The notes under the pieces are model-generated. The model saw only the letters and a list, made by a program, of their open reading frames with translations. It was not told where the DNA came from and did no database searches. Shown piece by piece: positions 50,013-60,395 of a stretch of 64,000 bases of DNA (its first letter is position 1; the number at the start of each line of letters is the position of its first letter). The stretch is from positions 1-64,000 of the forward strand of contig JAFXSM010000013.1 of NCBI GenBank assembly GCA_017525605.1. The letters are read 5' to 3'. Source of the DNA: Treponema sp. GTDB lineage: Bacteria; Spirochaetota; Spirochaetia; Treponematales; Treponemataceae. The position numbers and the translations under genes were made by a program.

Positions 50013-51461
50013 TTAGAAGTCTGCGAGTTTCGGTGCGCGTGGATATGGAATCACGTCGCGGATGTTCTGCATTCCTGTCACATACAACAGGAGTCTCTCG
50101 AATCCGAGTCCGAATCCGGAGTGCGGAACTGTTCCGAACTTGCGGAGGTCAAGGTACCAAGAATAATCCTCAGGATTGAGTCCGAGTTCCTTTATCCTGT
50201 TCAAAAGCTTGTCGTAATCCTCCTCTCTTTCGGAACCGCCGATGATTTCGCCGAGTCCAGGAACGAGAACGTCAACAGCTTTTACAGTCTTTCCGTCATC
50301 GTTAGCCTTCATGTAGAACGCCTTGATTTCTTTCGGGTAGTTGTAGACCATGACAGGGCACTTGTAGATTTTCTCCGTGAGATAACGCTCGTGCTCGGTC
50401 GCAAGGTCACAGCCCCAATACGGCTTGAATTCGAACTCGTCAGCATGTTTCTCAAGTTCGGCAACTGCCTCCGTATACGAAACGCGCTTGAACGGAGTCT
50501 CCACGACATGCTTGAGAGTATCGATTACGCCAGGCTGGATTCTCTTGTTGAAGAATTCCATGTCCGCCGCGCATTTCGTCAACGCCCAGTTCAGGAGATA
50601 CTTGATGAACTCTTCCTGAATGTCCATGTCGTCTTCCAAATCGTAGAATGCCATTTCAGGCTCGCACATCCAGAATTCTGCCAAGTGGCGTGTCGTGTTC
50701 GAGTTTTCGGCGCGGAATGTCGGTCCGAATGTGTAGACGCGTCCGAGCGCAGTCGCAAGCGTCTCAGCCTCAAGCTGTCCCGAAACGGTGAGCGAGGCCT
50801 TCTTTCCGAAAAAGTCCTTTCCGTAGTTCACGAGCTTTGCGGCATCTTCTTTTTTCATGCCGGCCGCGCCCTTCTCAAGCGCAACCTCGGCAAGTTTTTC
50901 CATAGAGAGTGTCGTAATCTGGAACATCTCGCCTGCACCTTCGCAGTCCGAGCAAGTAATTTCAGGAGTGTTGATGTAGTAGAACCCCTTCTCCTGGAAG
51001 AACGAATGCAATGCGAACGCCATCTGGCTTCTCATTCTGAACACTGCGCCGAATGTGTTCGTCCTTGCCCTCAAGTGAGCATTCTCCCGAAGGAATTCCA
51101 TTGAAGCGGCTTTTTTCTGTATCGGGTAGTCGCCCGGACATTTTCCGAGAACGACAAGTGTCTCGATATTGACTTCGACAGCCTGACCTGAAGCAGGAGA
51201 CTCGACGAGTTTTCCGGTTGCCTTTACCGATGCTCCAGTCGAAATGTCGGAGATAGACTTTTCAATATTTTCGATATTCGAAGGATTTGCAGGATTCGTC
51301 CTGTCGAATGTCAACTGAATGCTGGCGAAACAAGAACCATCGTTCACTTGAACAAACACAAGGTTCTTTGAGTCGCGGATTGTGCGGACCCATCCGCAGA
51401 CTGTGACAGTCCTTCCGTCCGGGGAAGATGTCAAAATATCTTTGATAAGTTCTGTTTTCAT
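50013..51461 (-). CDS. asnS: Asparaginyl-tRNA synthetase
   Basis: 482 residues, class IIb. An N-terminal OB-fold anticodon domain (VTVCGWVRTIRDSKNLVFVQ) is followed by the catalytic core with motif 1 (GFYYINTPEITCSDCEGAGE), motif 2 (TFRAENSNTTRHLAEFWMCE) and motif 3 (GFGLGFERLLLYVTGM). The SDCEGAGEMF block is typical of AsnRS rather than AspRS. Single gene with its own terminator. No archaeal-type amidotransferase genes are seen nearby. Confidence 0.96.
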   Translation of the reverse strand: MKTELIKDILTSSPDGRTVTVCGWVRTIRDSKNLVFVQVNDGSCFASIQLTFDRTNPANPSNIENIEKSISDISTGASVKATGKLVESPASGQAVEVNIETLVVLGKCPGDYPIQKKAASMEFLRENAHLRARTNTFGAVFRMRSQMAFALHSFFQEKGFYYINTPEITCSDCEGAGEMFQITTLSMEKLAEVALEKGAAGMKKEDAAKLVNYGKDFFGKKASLTVSGQLEAETLATALGRVYTFGPTFRAENSNTTRHLAEFWMCEPEMAFYDLEDDMDIQEEFIKYLLNWALTKCAADMEFFNKRIQPGVIDTLKHVVETPFKRVSYTEAVAELEKHADEFEFKPYWGCDLATEHERYLTEKIYKCPVMVYNYPKEIKAFYMKANDDGKTVKAVDVLVPGLGEIIGGSEREEDYDKLLNRIKELGLNPEDYSWYLDLRKFGTVPHSGFGLGFERLLLYVTGMQNIRDVIPYPRAPKLADF

Positions 51462-51526
51462 AATTCTATGATTTTATCAGAATCAAAGTGTGTGTTCAAT
51501 TTAATGCAAAAATTTAAGCGGCGATA

Positions 51527-52015
51527 TCACGCAAGTTTGAAGAGACCTTCCACGTCTTCTTCCTTTACGATGAACACATTCCGGTTCGTGCTTCCGATGA
51601 TTTCGGAATTCACTGGCGAAGTTTTGTAGAGCCTTCCCAAATAATCGCGCCTTTTTCCGCCGAGCATAATAAGACTCGCGTCAAATTCATCGGCAGCAGT
51701 CACGATTTCATTCCAAACAGAACCTTTTCTAAGCTCTGTGGAAATCTGCACTTTTTTCTCGGCAGCAAGGCGGGCAACATAATCAAGATATTTCTGACCG
51801 TCGGATTCAAGCCGCGCTTTGTAACGGGCAGATTCGTCAGGAATAAAGAAATTCGACAACTCCAGCTGCTTCAGCGTTGCCGTATCGACGACATAGACAA
51901 CTTTCAAATCGCATTTATACTGTTTCGCGAACATTATCGCATACATGGCGGCATTCAGAGACTGCTCAGAACCATTGACAGCTACAACCAATTTTTGAAG
52001 AAGCGGCTTTATCAC
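51527..52015 (-). CDS. Universal stress protein (UspA family)
   Basis: 162 residues from a GTG at 52015 with AGGAG upstream. The Usp fold is visible: LVVAVNGSEQSLNAAMYAIM at the start, a helix-rich middle and SLIMLGGKRRDYLGRLYKTS at the end. The GGxxRxxxxxxxxGS..-type ATP-binding loop is partly kept (GGKRRDYL ... PVNSEIIGSTNRNVFIV). It is the last gene of the V-ATPase operon, 57 bp after atpD. A link to energy status is inferred from position only. Confidence 0.85.
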   Translation of the reverse strand: MIKPLLQKLVVAVNGSEQSLNAAMYAIMFAKQYKCDLKVVYVVDTATLKQLELSNFFIPDESARYKARLESDGQKYLDYVARLAAEKKVQISTELRKGSVWNEIVTAADEFDASLIMLGGKRRDYLGRLYKTSPVNSEIIGSTNRNVFIVKEEDVEGLFKLA

Positions 52016-52072
52016 GATTTCTCTCCTGACTTGACTAGGAACAGAAAGGCCCGATTTTTCCGAGGCTTTCTG

Positions 52073-52696
52073 CTAATCCGACGATTTTCTATTTTTGAGC
52101 GATTTCAGAACGAAGACATTTTCTCGCTCACGTTCTTCCAAAACGCTCTCTATATATATTTTCGTCTCTTTTGTCTGAGGGATTATCATTTTATCCAGCG
52201 CATTGACTCTTCGCTGCGTTTTTTTGACTTCGCTTGCAAGCCTCCAAACAATCGTCCTAATCGAAGCCATCTCCGTCAAAAGATTCAGCAGCTTGAAGAA
52301 TTCCACCATAACTTTGTCGGAATCGGCGAATGTTCCCATGAACGAATAGAAAAGCTGCTGCTGCGGAAGCTCAACTTCAATCGTGTTGAAATTCATTCCG
52401 CCAACAACGACAGGCTTTTCTTTCATGTTGTAATCGTACTTCACGCCATGCGAGATTCGCTCCACGCGGTCGCTACCGACCATCATGAGCATTTTCTGCA
52501 ACGCAGGGTATGCCTGCGACACGACTTTATCGATATCACGCTCAAGAAGCTTGACCTTCTCGACCATGCGCATAAGTTCCATCACGAGGATTTCGCGCTT
52601 CTGCTCAAGCAGGTCATATCCGTCAACGGCGACCGACAACTGCTCTTTTACGGAGATGAGATTTGACTTTGTAGGAGCGATATTCAATCTTGCCAT
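52073..52696 (-). CDS. atpD: V-type ATPase subunit D
   Basis: 207 residues, central-stalk coiled-coil subunit. It begins MARLNIAPTKSNLISVKEQL and ends in a long helix with RRVNALDKMIIPQTKETKIY, matching the family. It transmits rotation between A3B3 and the membrane rotor. It lies 6 bp downstream of atpB. Confidence 0.94.
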   Translation of the reverse strand: MARLNIAPTKSNLISVKEQLSVAVDGYDLLEQKREILVMELMRMVEKVKLLERDIDKVVSQAYPALQKMLMMVGSDRVERISHGVKYDYNMKEKPVVVGGMNFNTIEVELPQQQLFYSFMGTFADSDKVMVEFFKLLNLLTEMASIRTIVWRLASEVKKTQRRVNALDKMIIPQTKETKIYIESVLEERERENVFVLKSLKNRKSSD

Positions 52697-52702
52697 AGCT
52701 CA

Positions 52703-54079
52703 TCAATCCTTCGGCATATACTTCTGAATCAATTCAGGCTTGATTCTGTAAAGTTCATTCTGAGGAAGAAGCTTCAGAAGTTTCCAACCCAAATTGAGAG
52801 TTTCTTCAATCGACCTGTTTTCGTATTCACCCTGGGTGAAGAACTCGCCTTCCAAAGCCTCTCCGAATTTCAGATACATCTGATCTTCTTTGCCAAGTTC
52901 CTCTTCTCCGATGATTGCAGCCAAATTGCGGATTGCCTTAACCTTCGAATAAGCGGCAAAAAGCTGGGAAGAAACTGCTGCATGGTCTTCCCTAGTCATT
53001 CCGTCGCCGATACCGTCCTTCATAAGACGACTGAGAGAAGGAAGACCGGAAACAGGCGGATATACGCCCTTCTGAGAAAGTTCCCTGTCGAGAACAATCT
53101 GTCCTTCAGTGATATATCCAGTCAAGTCCGGAATCGGGTGCGAAATGTCATCGTTCGGCATAGTCAGAATCGGAATCTGAGTAATCGAACCAGTCGAGCC
53201 TTTTATTTTTCCCGCACGCTCATAAAGCTCCGCCAAATTCGAATACAGATATCCAGGATATCCCTTTCGGCCAGGAACCTCGCCTCGCGTCGTTGAAATC
53301 TCTCGCAACGCCTCGCAGTAGTTTGTCATATCAGTCATAACGACAAGAACGTGCATATTTTTTTCGTATGCCAAATATTCAGCGGCAGTAAGAGCACATC
53401 TCGGGGTGATGATTCTTTCAATCGAAGGCGCATCCGCAAGGCTCTGGAACATGACGACCTTTGACAAAACGCCTGATTCCTCGAAAGACTTTATGAAGAA
53501 CTGTGCCTGGTCGTACTTGATTCCCATTCCGGCAAAAACCATTACGAACTGCTCATCCGAATTCAAGATTTTCGCCTGACGTATGATTTGCGCGGCAAGA
53601 TGATTGTGCGGCAATCCGTTCCCAGAGAAAATCGGCAGCTTCTGACCGCGAATCAGGGTGTTCATTCCATCGATAGAAGAAATTCCAGTCTGAATGAAAT
53701 CTCTCGGATACACACGCGCAAACGGATTTATCGGAAGACCGTTCACATCGACCTTTTTTGACGAGACAATCGGCGGAAGACCGTCAATAGGCTCGCCGAG
53801 TCCGTTGAAAATGCGTCCGAGAAGACCTTCGCCAACGCGAAGCTCCATCGGCTCGCTCAAAAATTCAACTGTGGTATCGTTCAAATCCAAGCCGGTCGTA
53901 GAACCGAAAATCTGAACGACAGCTTCGTTTTCGTTCAAATCGATTACACGGCCTGTCTTTTTCTCCCCGAACTTGTCCCTGACGTAAACGATTTCATTAT
54001 AGAAGACATTCTCTGACCTCTTTACAACGACGATTGGACCATCGACAGAAGAAAGTCCCTTATATTCAACACCTTTCAT
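52703..54079 (-). CDS. atpB: V-type ATPase subunit B
   Basis: 458 residues from the ATG at 54079 with AGGAG upstream; a GTG just before is less likely. Non-catalytic nucleotide-binding subunit, lacking a Walker A as expected ([14 protein letters not shown] instead). The family blocks [15 protein letters not shown] and [20 protein letters not shown] are present. Forms the A3B3 hexamer with subunit A. Its start lies just beyond the atpA stop. Confidence 0.95.
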   Translation of the reverse strand: MKGVEYKGLSSVDGPIVVVKRSENVFYNEIVYVRDKFGEKKTGRVIDLNENEAVVQIFGSTTGLDLNDTTVEFLSEPMELRVGEGLLGRIFNGLGEPIDGLPPIVSSKKVDVNGLPINPFARVYPRDFIQTGISSIDGMNTLIRGQKLPIFSGNGLPHNHLAAQIIRQAKILNSDEQFVMVFAGMGIKYDQAQFFIKSFEESGVLSKVVMFQSLADAPSIERIITPRCALTAAEYLAYEKNMHVLVVMTDMTNYCEALREISTTRGEVPGRKGYPGYLYSNLAELYERAGKIKGSTGSITQIPILTMPNDDISHPIPDLTGYITEGQIVLDRELSQKGVYPPVSGLPSLSRLMKDGIGDGMTREDHAAVSSQLFAAYSKVKAIRNLAAIIGEEELGKEDQMYLKFGEALEGEFFTQGEYENRSIEETLNLGWKLLKLLPQNELYRIKPELIQKYMPKD

Positions 54080-54081
54080 CA

Positions 54082-55859
54082 CTATCTCCTGTACATTCGT
54101 TCAAGATTTCCCATCTGCTCGTCAAGGTGTCCCTCAACATCCTTCAGCATCGAAAGATTGTCATTCGGCACTGAAGATTTCAAGCGGACGATTTCATCTT
54201 TTACCGGCAAAGACGCAACTTTCGGCAAAGGAACTCCAGCCTTTATGACCGCAAGACCGCGCTTGTAGAAATTCATTATGAGAAGCAGAATCTGAACCTG
54301 TTTTTCAGGAACGGAATAGACATCAATTGCATCGAATGCCGACTGCTGCAAGAATCCGTTCTTTATCATGTCAGCGACAACCAAAACGATTCTCTTTTCG
54401 TCCGGCAAAGCATCAGGACCAATGAGCCTGACAATCTGCTGCAAACGCTGCTCATTTTTGAGCAGCTCAAGAGCGGAAAGTCGAATTTCAGCCCAACGAG
54501 GGTCGAATTTGTCCCACCACTCGCGGATTTCATCTGCATATTCGGAATAAGACTCTATCCAACCGATTGCAGGATAGTGGCGCGCATTTGCGAGTTCCCT
54601 ATCCAATGCCCAGAAGCAACGGATGAATCTTTTTGTATGCTGAGTAACCGGCTCAGAAAAGTCACCGCCCGGAGGAGAAACAGCGCCGATTACGGATACA
54701 GAGCCTTCCTGACCGCAAAGCGAAGTGACACGACCTGCGCGCTCATAGAATTCCGCAAGTCGAGTAGGAAGATATGCAGGGAAGCCTTCCTCTGCAGGCA
54801 TCTCTTCCATACGCCCGGAAAGTTCGCGCAAAGCCTCTGCCCAACGAGAAGTCGAGTCAGCCATGATTGCGACGTGCATTCCCATGTCGCGGTAATATTC
54901 AGCCAAAGTTATTCCCGAATAAAGCGAAACTTCACGAGCCGCAACCGGCATATTCGACGTATTAGCGATGAGAATAGTACGTTCCATCAACGAACGGCCA
55001 GTTCTCGGGTCAATCAAAGTCGGGAACTCTGTCAAAACGTCGGTCATCTCGTTTCCGCGCTCACCGCAACCAATGTAGACAATCAAATCCGCATCGCACC
55101 ATTTTGCGATTGCGTGCTGCGTCATCGTCTTGCCAGTACCGAAACCGCCCGGAATTGCCGCAGTACCGCCCTTCGAAAGCGGAAAGAACACGTCGATGAC
55201 ACGCTGTCCAGTTACGAGCGGCTGACTGACAGTAAGTTTTTTCGAGAAAGGACGAGGTTTTCGCAAAGGCCAATAATGAGAAAGCTTAATCTCCTCGTCA
55301 AAATCAGTTATTCCGATAACATCATCAACAGTATACTCGCCTGAGCCTTTGAACATCTTGAGTTTTTTTCCGACGATATACGGAGGAACCATGATTTTAT
55401 GGAGAACCGAAGCCGTTTCCTCAACAGTTCCAAGAACTTTTCCAGGCTCAATCTCACATCCCTCAGAAATTCCTTCGAGCGCATCGAATTTCCAAGTTTT
55501 ATTGATGTCGATCGGCTCGGTTCTGTCTCCAGGTGTCAGAAACGCGCCTGATTTCTCGTACATCGCCTCCAAAGGACGCTGAATTCCATCATAAATCGTG
55601 CCGACCAGACCAGGTCCAAGCCGAAGCGAAAGCGGACGACCGTTCGAAACGACATCCTCGCCGATTTTCATTCCAGTATCGTCCTCGTAGACCTGGATTG
55701 TCGCGCTACCCTCGTTCTGTCTGATAATTTCGCCGATGATTTTCTTCTCACCAACATCGACAACATCGTAAAGTCCGCACCTTCCAATCCGTCCGCATAA
55801 ACGATAGGACCAGAGATTCTAGTAATTTTTCCTGATATTTTTTTTGAAGCCTGACTCAT
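54082..55859 (-). CDS. atpA: V-type ATPase catalytic subunit A, with a one-base frameshift
   Basis: About 590 residues if intact. The true start is the ATG at 55859 ([20 protein letters not shown]), overlapping the atpE stop by ATGA. Near 55774 the minus strand reads GGTGCGGACTTTACGATG, one base short of the expected GGTGCGGGACTTTAC; the N-terminal frame then reads nonsense to 55668 while the rest continues in another frame as [17 protein letters not shown]. All catalytic parts are intact downstream: Walker [28 protein letters not shown]. In an essential-looking gene with every neighbour intact, a sequencing or assembly error is as likely as a real mutation. Confidence 0.85.
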
Positions 55860-56491
55860 TCTGGCAATTTTCCTCCGAACAAGGAGAGAGCAAGCTCTTC
55901 CGAATATGTATCTTTTATTTCACGAACAATCTGGTCAATAGTCAGACGTATGCGCAAAACTTTGTCTTCACTTTCAAGAATGATTCCCTCGTGTATTTCG
56001 TTTCCAAAGGCGATTTCTTCGCCTGTTTTTTCAAAACTTTTCTCACACACGACAGCAACATCGATTTTTTGATTTGACAATACCTTTTTTGCAGAATCCA
56101 AATCGATTCCGAACACATAGGCATTGAATTTCTTCCCGGAAACAATGGAAGATTTTTTTTCAAGCGACTTTTCGATGAGGGAAAGTCTTTTTTCACATCC
56201 AAGCTTTTTCAAATAATCATTCAAAGCCGACGAAACTGAGTCCGCATAAAATTTCACAAGAAAACGCTCTTTTTCAAGAGGAAGTGCCGCATTGACATTC
56301 TTCTCGAACTGCTCAATTTTTGACTTATAATAATTTGATTTCTGCTCCGATGCATCTTTCACGCGATTCTCAACATCGGCAAGAATCCTCTCGCATTCCA
56401 AATCTGCGTTTTTGAGGATTTTATCGGCTTTTTTTCTTGCGTCTGCCTCAATTTCCTTGTCAAGAATCTCGGTGGATCTAAGTTCTTCCAT
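55856..56491 (-). CDS. atpE: V-type ATPase subunit E
   Basis: 211 residues, peripheral-stalk subunit. Long charged N-terminal coiled coil (DADARKKADKILKNADLECE type), then a C-terminal globular part ending TIDQIVREIKDTYSEELALS LFG-like, as in the family. GGAAGAC precedes the ATG. Ends inside the atpA start codon. Confidence 0.9.
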   Translation of the reverse strand: MEELRSTEILDKEIEADARKKADKILKNADLECERILADVENRVKDASEQKSNYYKSKIEQFEKNVNAALPLEKERFLVKFYADSVSSALNDYLKKLGCEKRLSLIEKSLEKKSSIVSGKKFNAYVFGIDLDSAKKVLSNQKIDVAVVCEKSFEKTGEEIAFGNEIHEGIILESEDKVLRIRLTIDQIVREIKDTYSEELALSLFGGKLPE

Positions 56492-56518
56492 TTTGTCTTC
56501 CCGATTATTCTGCTTTCC

Positions 56519-56851
56519 CTAAACTTGAATTCCAATAGCCTCGCGAATCGAATCCGTCAAAGTCTTTTTGCCTTCCAGATGACCACGAATACCAGGAATT
56601 TCCACAATCAGCGGATATTCGACTCCTTTCTGCCAATCAAGAACCTCATCTTCAAGCATACTCGAAACCTCTTCCGTCAGAATCAGGACTTTGGGACGCT
56701 CAGAAGCTGGAACGGACGCAATTCCGCCACGACCTGTAATTCTGTTGAAAGCATCAAGTGCTTCTGTCCTATTAACAGAAACGCTCCCATCAACACCTAC
56801 AAGTTTGAAAGCCAGAACAATTTCGCGTTCGCCAATTACAAAGTATTCCAA
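56519..56851 (-). CDS. atpF: V-type ATPase subunit F
   Basis: 110 residues. Pattern typical of subunit F: VIGEREIVLAFKLVGVDG, KVLILTEEVSSMLEDEV, PLIVEIPGIRG and IREAIGIQV at the end. It binds subunit D in the central stalk and modulates rotation. Placed between atpK and atpE, as in the archaeal arrangement. Confidence 0.92.
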   Translation of the reverse strand: MEYFVIGEREIVLAFKLVGVDGSVSVNRTEALDAFNRITGRGGIASVPASERPKVLILTEEVSSMLEDEVLDWQKGVEYPLIVEIPGIRGHLEGKKTLTDSIREAIGIQV

Positions 56852-56876
56852 AGTTTTTCCCTGCTCTTAAAAAAAA

Positions 56877-57236
56877 TTACAAAATTATTATCAACAAAGC
56901 GACCAAGAATCCCCAAAGACAAATACCTTCTGCCAAACCGACGAAAGGCAAAGCTTTTCCTGAGAGTTCCGCATTCTCGCTCATTGCACCCATTGCAGCG
57001 GCACCGATTTTTCCGACAGCCATTCCGCCAGCAATACAAGCCAAACCTACTGCCAAACCAGCAGCAATATACTTGATTGCGCTAGAGTTAGAAGCATCAG
57101 CTTCCGGTGCAGTCTCCGGCTGAACGATAGTCTGATTTTCAGTCTGTGCAACTTCATTTTTGCCAGCTTCCGCAAAAGCACCGAAGATAGTCAAGCAAAG
57201 CAAAGCAGCAACAATTGAAAGGACCTTTTTATTCAT
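56877..57236 (-). CDS. atpK: V-type ATPase proteolipid subunit K
   Basis: 119 residues. The rotor hairpin spans residues about 50-119: IKYIAAGLAVGLACIAGGMA then PFVGLAEGICLWGFLVALLI, with the ion-binding glutamate in LAEGICLWG. There is one hairpin only. The first 50 residues add a signal-like segment (MNKKVLSIVAALLCLTIFGA, then FAEAG) and a Glu/Thr-rich linker, so the subunit may be made as a precursor. No Gln is visible at the usual sodium-ligand positions, so proton coupling is slightly favoured; this is weak evidence. Confidence 0.9.
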   Translation of the reverse strand: MNKKVLSIVAALLCLTIFGAFAEAGKNEVAQTENQTIVQPETAPEADASNSSAIKYIAAGLAVGLACIAGGMAVGKIGAAAMGAMSENAELSGKALPFVGLAEGICLWGFLVALLIIIL

Positions 57237-57254
57237 TTTTTCACCTCACAAAAT

Positions 57255-59282
57255 TTATTTATAACTGAAAGCGAACGGTTTGAATTCACTTCCTGTTTCA
57301 TTGAAGAATTTAGAGAAGAATTCGTAATACTGAAGACGAATAACCTGAATCGCAACAATCATTCCCTCAAGGACAATTACGATTGCGTTTCCGACGATTG
57401 CTATGACAACAGCACCAGCTGCCGGCGCAATGGCAACCATAGAAGAAATGATGTATCCGAGAACTGCATGGGCCAAAGCGAACGCACCGACACGAACAAA
57501 GCTTATCGAATTGGAAAGATAAGTTGAAATGACCTCTATCAATTCAACCACACCGCCAATCAAAAGCGCACCGATTCCGTTTTCAATGACAGGCCTTTTT
57601 CCGTCCAACAAACGCTCGAACGGTTCGCCGAAAGCCGAGCAGAAAAGCGTAATTCCGATAATCACCCAGTCGTAAACCGCAGGAGAATGACCGAAAGCAG
57701 CTATGCGAATGGCGAAGAACACGACGTACCAGAAAAAGAGCATTCCTGAAAGACCGATTTTTCCGAAGAACGCGCTTCCGACATCCTTTTTCAAAAGATT
57801 ATTGTAGAAATTGATTATGAGACCTATCGAATTTATCACGAATCCCAATCCGATTGTAATTCCGAAAATCGTGAAAATCGGAACAATCGGATTTTCTGCC
57901 GCCCAGAATTCAAGGCTGAACAAAGGCTCTCTCAAAGCTTCAGGGTCAGTAATGCCAAACAACCTTTTTATCGCACCGCTGACAGGAAGGAGAACCTCCG
58001 TATTTGCGAAGAATTCGCCCTCAAAAAATCCCATTATCGAACTTGATATACCAATGCACATAAAAATCGGAGCGAATTTGTTCCAACCGCCGACTTTGAT
58101 AACCTTCTTGGACATGAGAATGCCGGCAAGCAAGAACACAAGCCCCTGCCCCAAATCGCCGAACATTATTCCGAAAAGAACAGTAAAGAAGATTGCGACA
58201 AACGGAGTCGGGTCGACAGTTCCATAAAGCGGTGAGCCGTAACTGAAAATCATTCTTTCGAATGCGCTGACGACTTTTCCATGCTTGAGCTTTACAGGAA
58301 CTTTTTCAACACCACGGATGACGGACGGAACTTCGTGAGGCTCGTAAACGCGGATTGCAATCCGTCCCTCCGTCAAATCCCCGAGTTCTTTCATCATCGG
58401 ATGAGTGTCGCTCTCTGGAATCCAACCCGTCATTCTATAAACGAGATTCGTAGACTCAAGAGAATTCTGTTTTTCGATGATTTGACTTCCGATAGAAAAC
58501 GATGCCAAAAGTTTTTTGAACAATTCCGCATGAGTTTTTGCGAGGTTCTTTTTTTCCTCTTCAACAAGCGCAAAAGCTTTTTTCGTATCTTCTAGCTGCT
58601 TATCAAGAGTCTGCAGGACATCTTCCGGCACGCCCTTGAAGTCCTTCGGAATTTCCATATTCACAAAGCCGAATTTTTTTAGCTCGGAATCGAGGGAGAA
58701 CCTAGCTTTTTTGGAAGAAGCCGCCAAAATCTTTGACCTATCGCCATTTTCATCTGAAAGAGAGATGATTACAGCCCTATCTCCTACAGAGAACCTTAAA
58801 TCATCGAGCAATGCGGGATCAATGCGACCTACACGCAACGACAAAAACGAAACATGATCCAAATCATCAAAAGGAACTTTCAGATTTGCAAAAGAATGAG
58901 CTTCATCACAAGCATTTTTTACACGTTTCAGCTCCTCCGACAACTCATTTTCTTTCGCACGAAGCGAATCAATTTCCGCCAGAAATTTATCGGCATTTTC
59001 CCTATCAGCAGAAGTCGGTTTCGTCGCGTTGTTGTAAAACGCATCATCAAATTTTATATTAACTGAATTGTCTGGATTCAAAAAAGTTTTCGCCTGCTGA
59101 AGTCTCAAAAAAACTTCGCCATCAGGATTGCTTCTCTTTGAATTCTCAACATCGGAAGCAGTCGAGGTGTATCGCGACTGAAACTGAAAATTTCCTTTTT
59201 TTCCCAAAAATTCGATAACAGAACTGATATCCTGTTTCAGGACCATCAATTCGACCAAACGCATAGGAGTTGTTCTAGCCAT
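57255..59282 (-). CDS. atpI: V-type ATPase membrane subunit I
   Basis: 675 residues. Cytoplasmic N-terminal half with helical stalk-binding segments (residues 1 to about 330), then seven or eight membrane helices including FGIMFGDLGQGLVFLLAGIL and ISFVRVGAFALAHAVLGYII, where the essential arginine RVGAFALAH lies. It forms the stator half-channel with subunit K. Size fits the bacterial A/V-ATPase a/I subunit. Confidence 0.95.
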   Translation of the reverse strand: MARTTPMRLVELMVLKQDISSVIEFLGKKGNFQFQSRYTSTASDVENSKRSNPDGEVFLRLQQAKTFLNPDNSVNIKFDDAFYNNATKPTSADRENADKFLAEIDSLRAKENELSEELKRVKNACDEAHSFANLKVPFDDLDHVSFLSLRVGRIDPALLDDLRFSVGDRAVIISLSDENGDRSKILAASSKKARFSLDSELKKFGFVNMEIPKDFKGVPEDVLQTLDKQLEDTKKAFALVEEEKKNLAKTHAELFKKLLASFSIGSQIIEKQNSLESTNLVYRMTGWIPESDTHPMMKELGDLTEGRIAIRVYEPHEVPSVIRGVEKVPVKLKHGKVVSAFERMIFSYGSPLYGTVDPTPFVAIFFTVLFGIMFGDLGQGLVFLLAGILMSKKVIKVGGWNKFAPIFMCIGISSSIMGFFEGEFFANTEVLLPVSGAIKRLFGITDPEALREPLFSLEFWAAENPIVPIFTIFGITIGLGFVINSIGLIINFYNNLLKKDVGSAFFGKIGLSGMLFFWYVVFFAIRIAAFGHSPAVYDWVIIGITLFCSAFGEPFERLLDGKRPVIENGIGALLIGGVVELIEVISTYLSNSISFVRVGAFALAHAVLGYIISSMVAIAPAAGAVVIAIVGNAIVIVLEGMIVAIQVIRLQYYEFFSKFFNETGSEFKPFAFSYK

Positions 59283-59296
59283 ATATCTCCCCTTCC

Positions 59297-60316
59297 TTAT
59301 TTTAACTCCGAATATTCAACAGCAGCCATAAGCTTTTCCGAACCGATGTCAAGGCGAAGACCTTCGGCAACAGCTCTTATCATATCAAGCTCACCTTGTT
59401 TTATTTTGAACCACGAAACCAAGCTCAAAACACTCATTGGATTTTTATGGAATGCCGAAAAAGCCATCTTGCTGAATTCATCTTTGAAAGATTTTTCAAC
59501 CCATGTAGGGTCAAGTTCCCAAACAGAACCGTCGTCATGAGGATTGACATGGCGGAAATACTTCCAATTTTTCCAATCTTCATACGAAGAAACATCTTTT
59601 TCCAATATCGCAAACGCATCGCCGGCAAGTTCATCGCGATTTTTTTTAGACTCATCTGCGAATGCCAGCCGCTTGCGGATTTCTTCCGAAGACATTTTGT
59701 AATAAACTTTCAAACGAAGAACCCAAAGTATATTGCGAAAAGAAAACTCTGTTCGCACAAGTTTTTCGACTTCGATCCTATCATCACCAGAAAGTTTTTG
59801 GACGGCCGACCACAACTCTTTTATATACTGAGAATCGAGTTTTGAATCATAATCCTGCAACTCTGATACGGTAGGAATTTCATTATACCACGAGACTGGC
59901 GTTTTTTCCGTTATTTTTTTTATGTTCGGCCACGCCTTGTAATTCAGCCAAGAAAAAGCCTTTATACTGAACACTTCTGGCAAAGAAGGCTCTCCAAGAC
60001 AGAGAGCGGCTCCAAGAGCTTTCAAATTATCGTATTCATAAAAATTCAAAAGCGCGACAAGAACATCAGACGGTCGTGTAAAATTTTTGATTAAGTCTAT
60101 GTACTGGTTAAGAAACTGCTTTTCAGAACGTGACTCAATTTCTTTTGCTAAGAGAATTTCTGGCATGGAAGGAACTTCACCAGAAAAAAGAAGGGAATAC
60201 AAATCGCGAAGGGATTTTACAGAAAACAATTTTGCAGCATTTTTTCCGACAAACGACTTAGCGAGCATTCCACCCGCTTTTGCATAAACATAAGCAGAAG
60301 CTGCAGACGAATCCAT
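59297..60316 (-). CDS. atpC: V-type ATPase subunit C
   Basis: 339 residues from the ATG at 60316, preferred because GAGGTG precedes it by 7 nt. All-helical d/C-type subunit that links the central stalk to the rotor ring: AAKLFSVKSLRDLYSLLFSG at the start and DMIRAVAEGLRLDIGSEKLM near the end. Gene order between G-like and I subunits supports the assignment. Confidence 0.88.
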   Translation of the reverse strand: MDSSAASAYVYAKAGGMLAKSFVGKNAAKLFSVKSLRDLYSLLFSGEVPSMPEILLAKEIESRSEKQFLNQYIDLIKNFTRPSDVLVALLNFYEYDNLKALGAALCLGEPSLPEVFSIKAFSWLNYKAWPNIKKITEKTPVSWYNEIPTVSELQDYDSKLDSQYIKELWSAVQKLSGDDRIEVEKLVRTEFSFRNILWVLRLKVYYKMSSEEIRKRLAFADESKKNRDELAGDAFAILEKDVSSYEDWKNWKYFRHVNPHDDGSVWELDPTWVEKSFKDEFSKMAFSAFHKNPMSVLSLVSWFKIKQGELDMIRAVAEGLRLDIGSEKLMAAVEYSELK

Positions 60317-60395
60317 AAAAATCACCTCGATAATTTAGCAGATATTGTATCTGCCAATTTTGCTAACACTTTTTATTATCAATCATATTTTGAAA

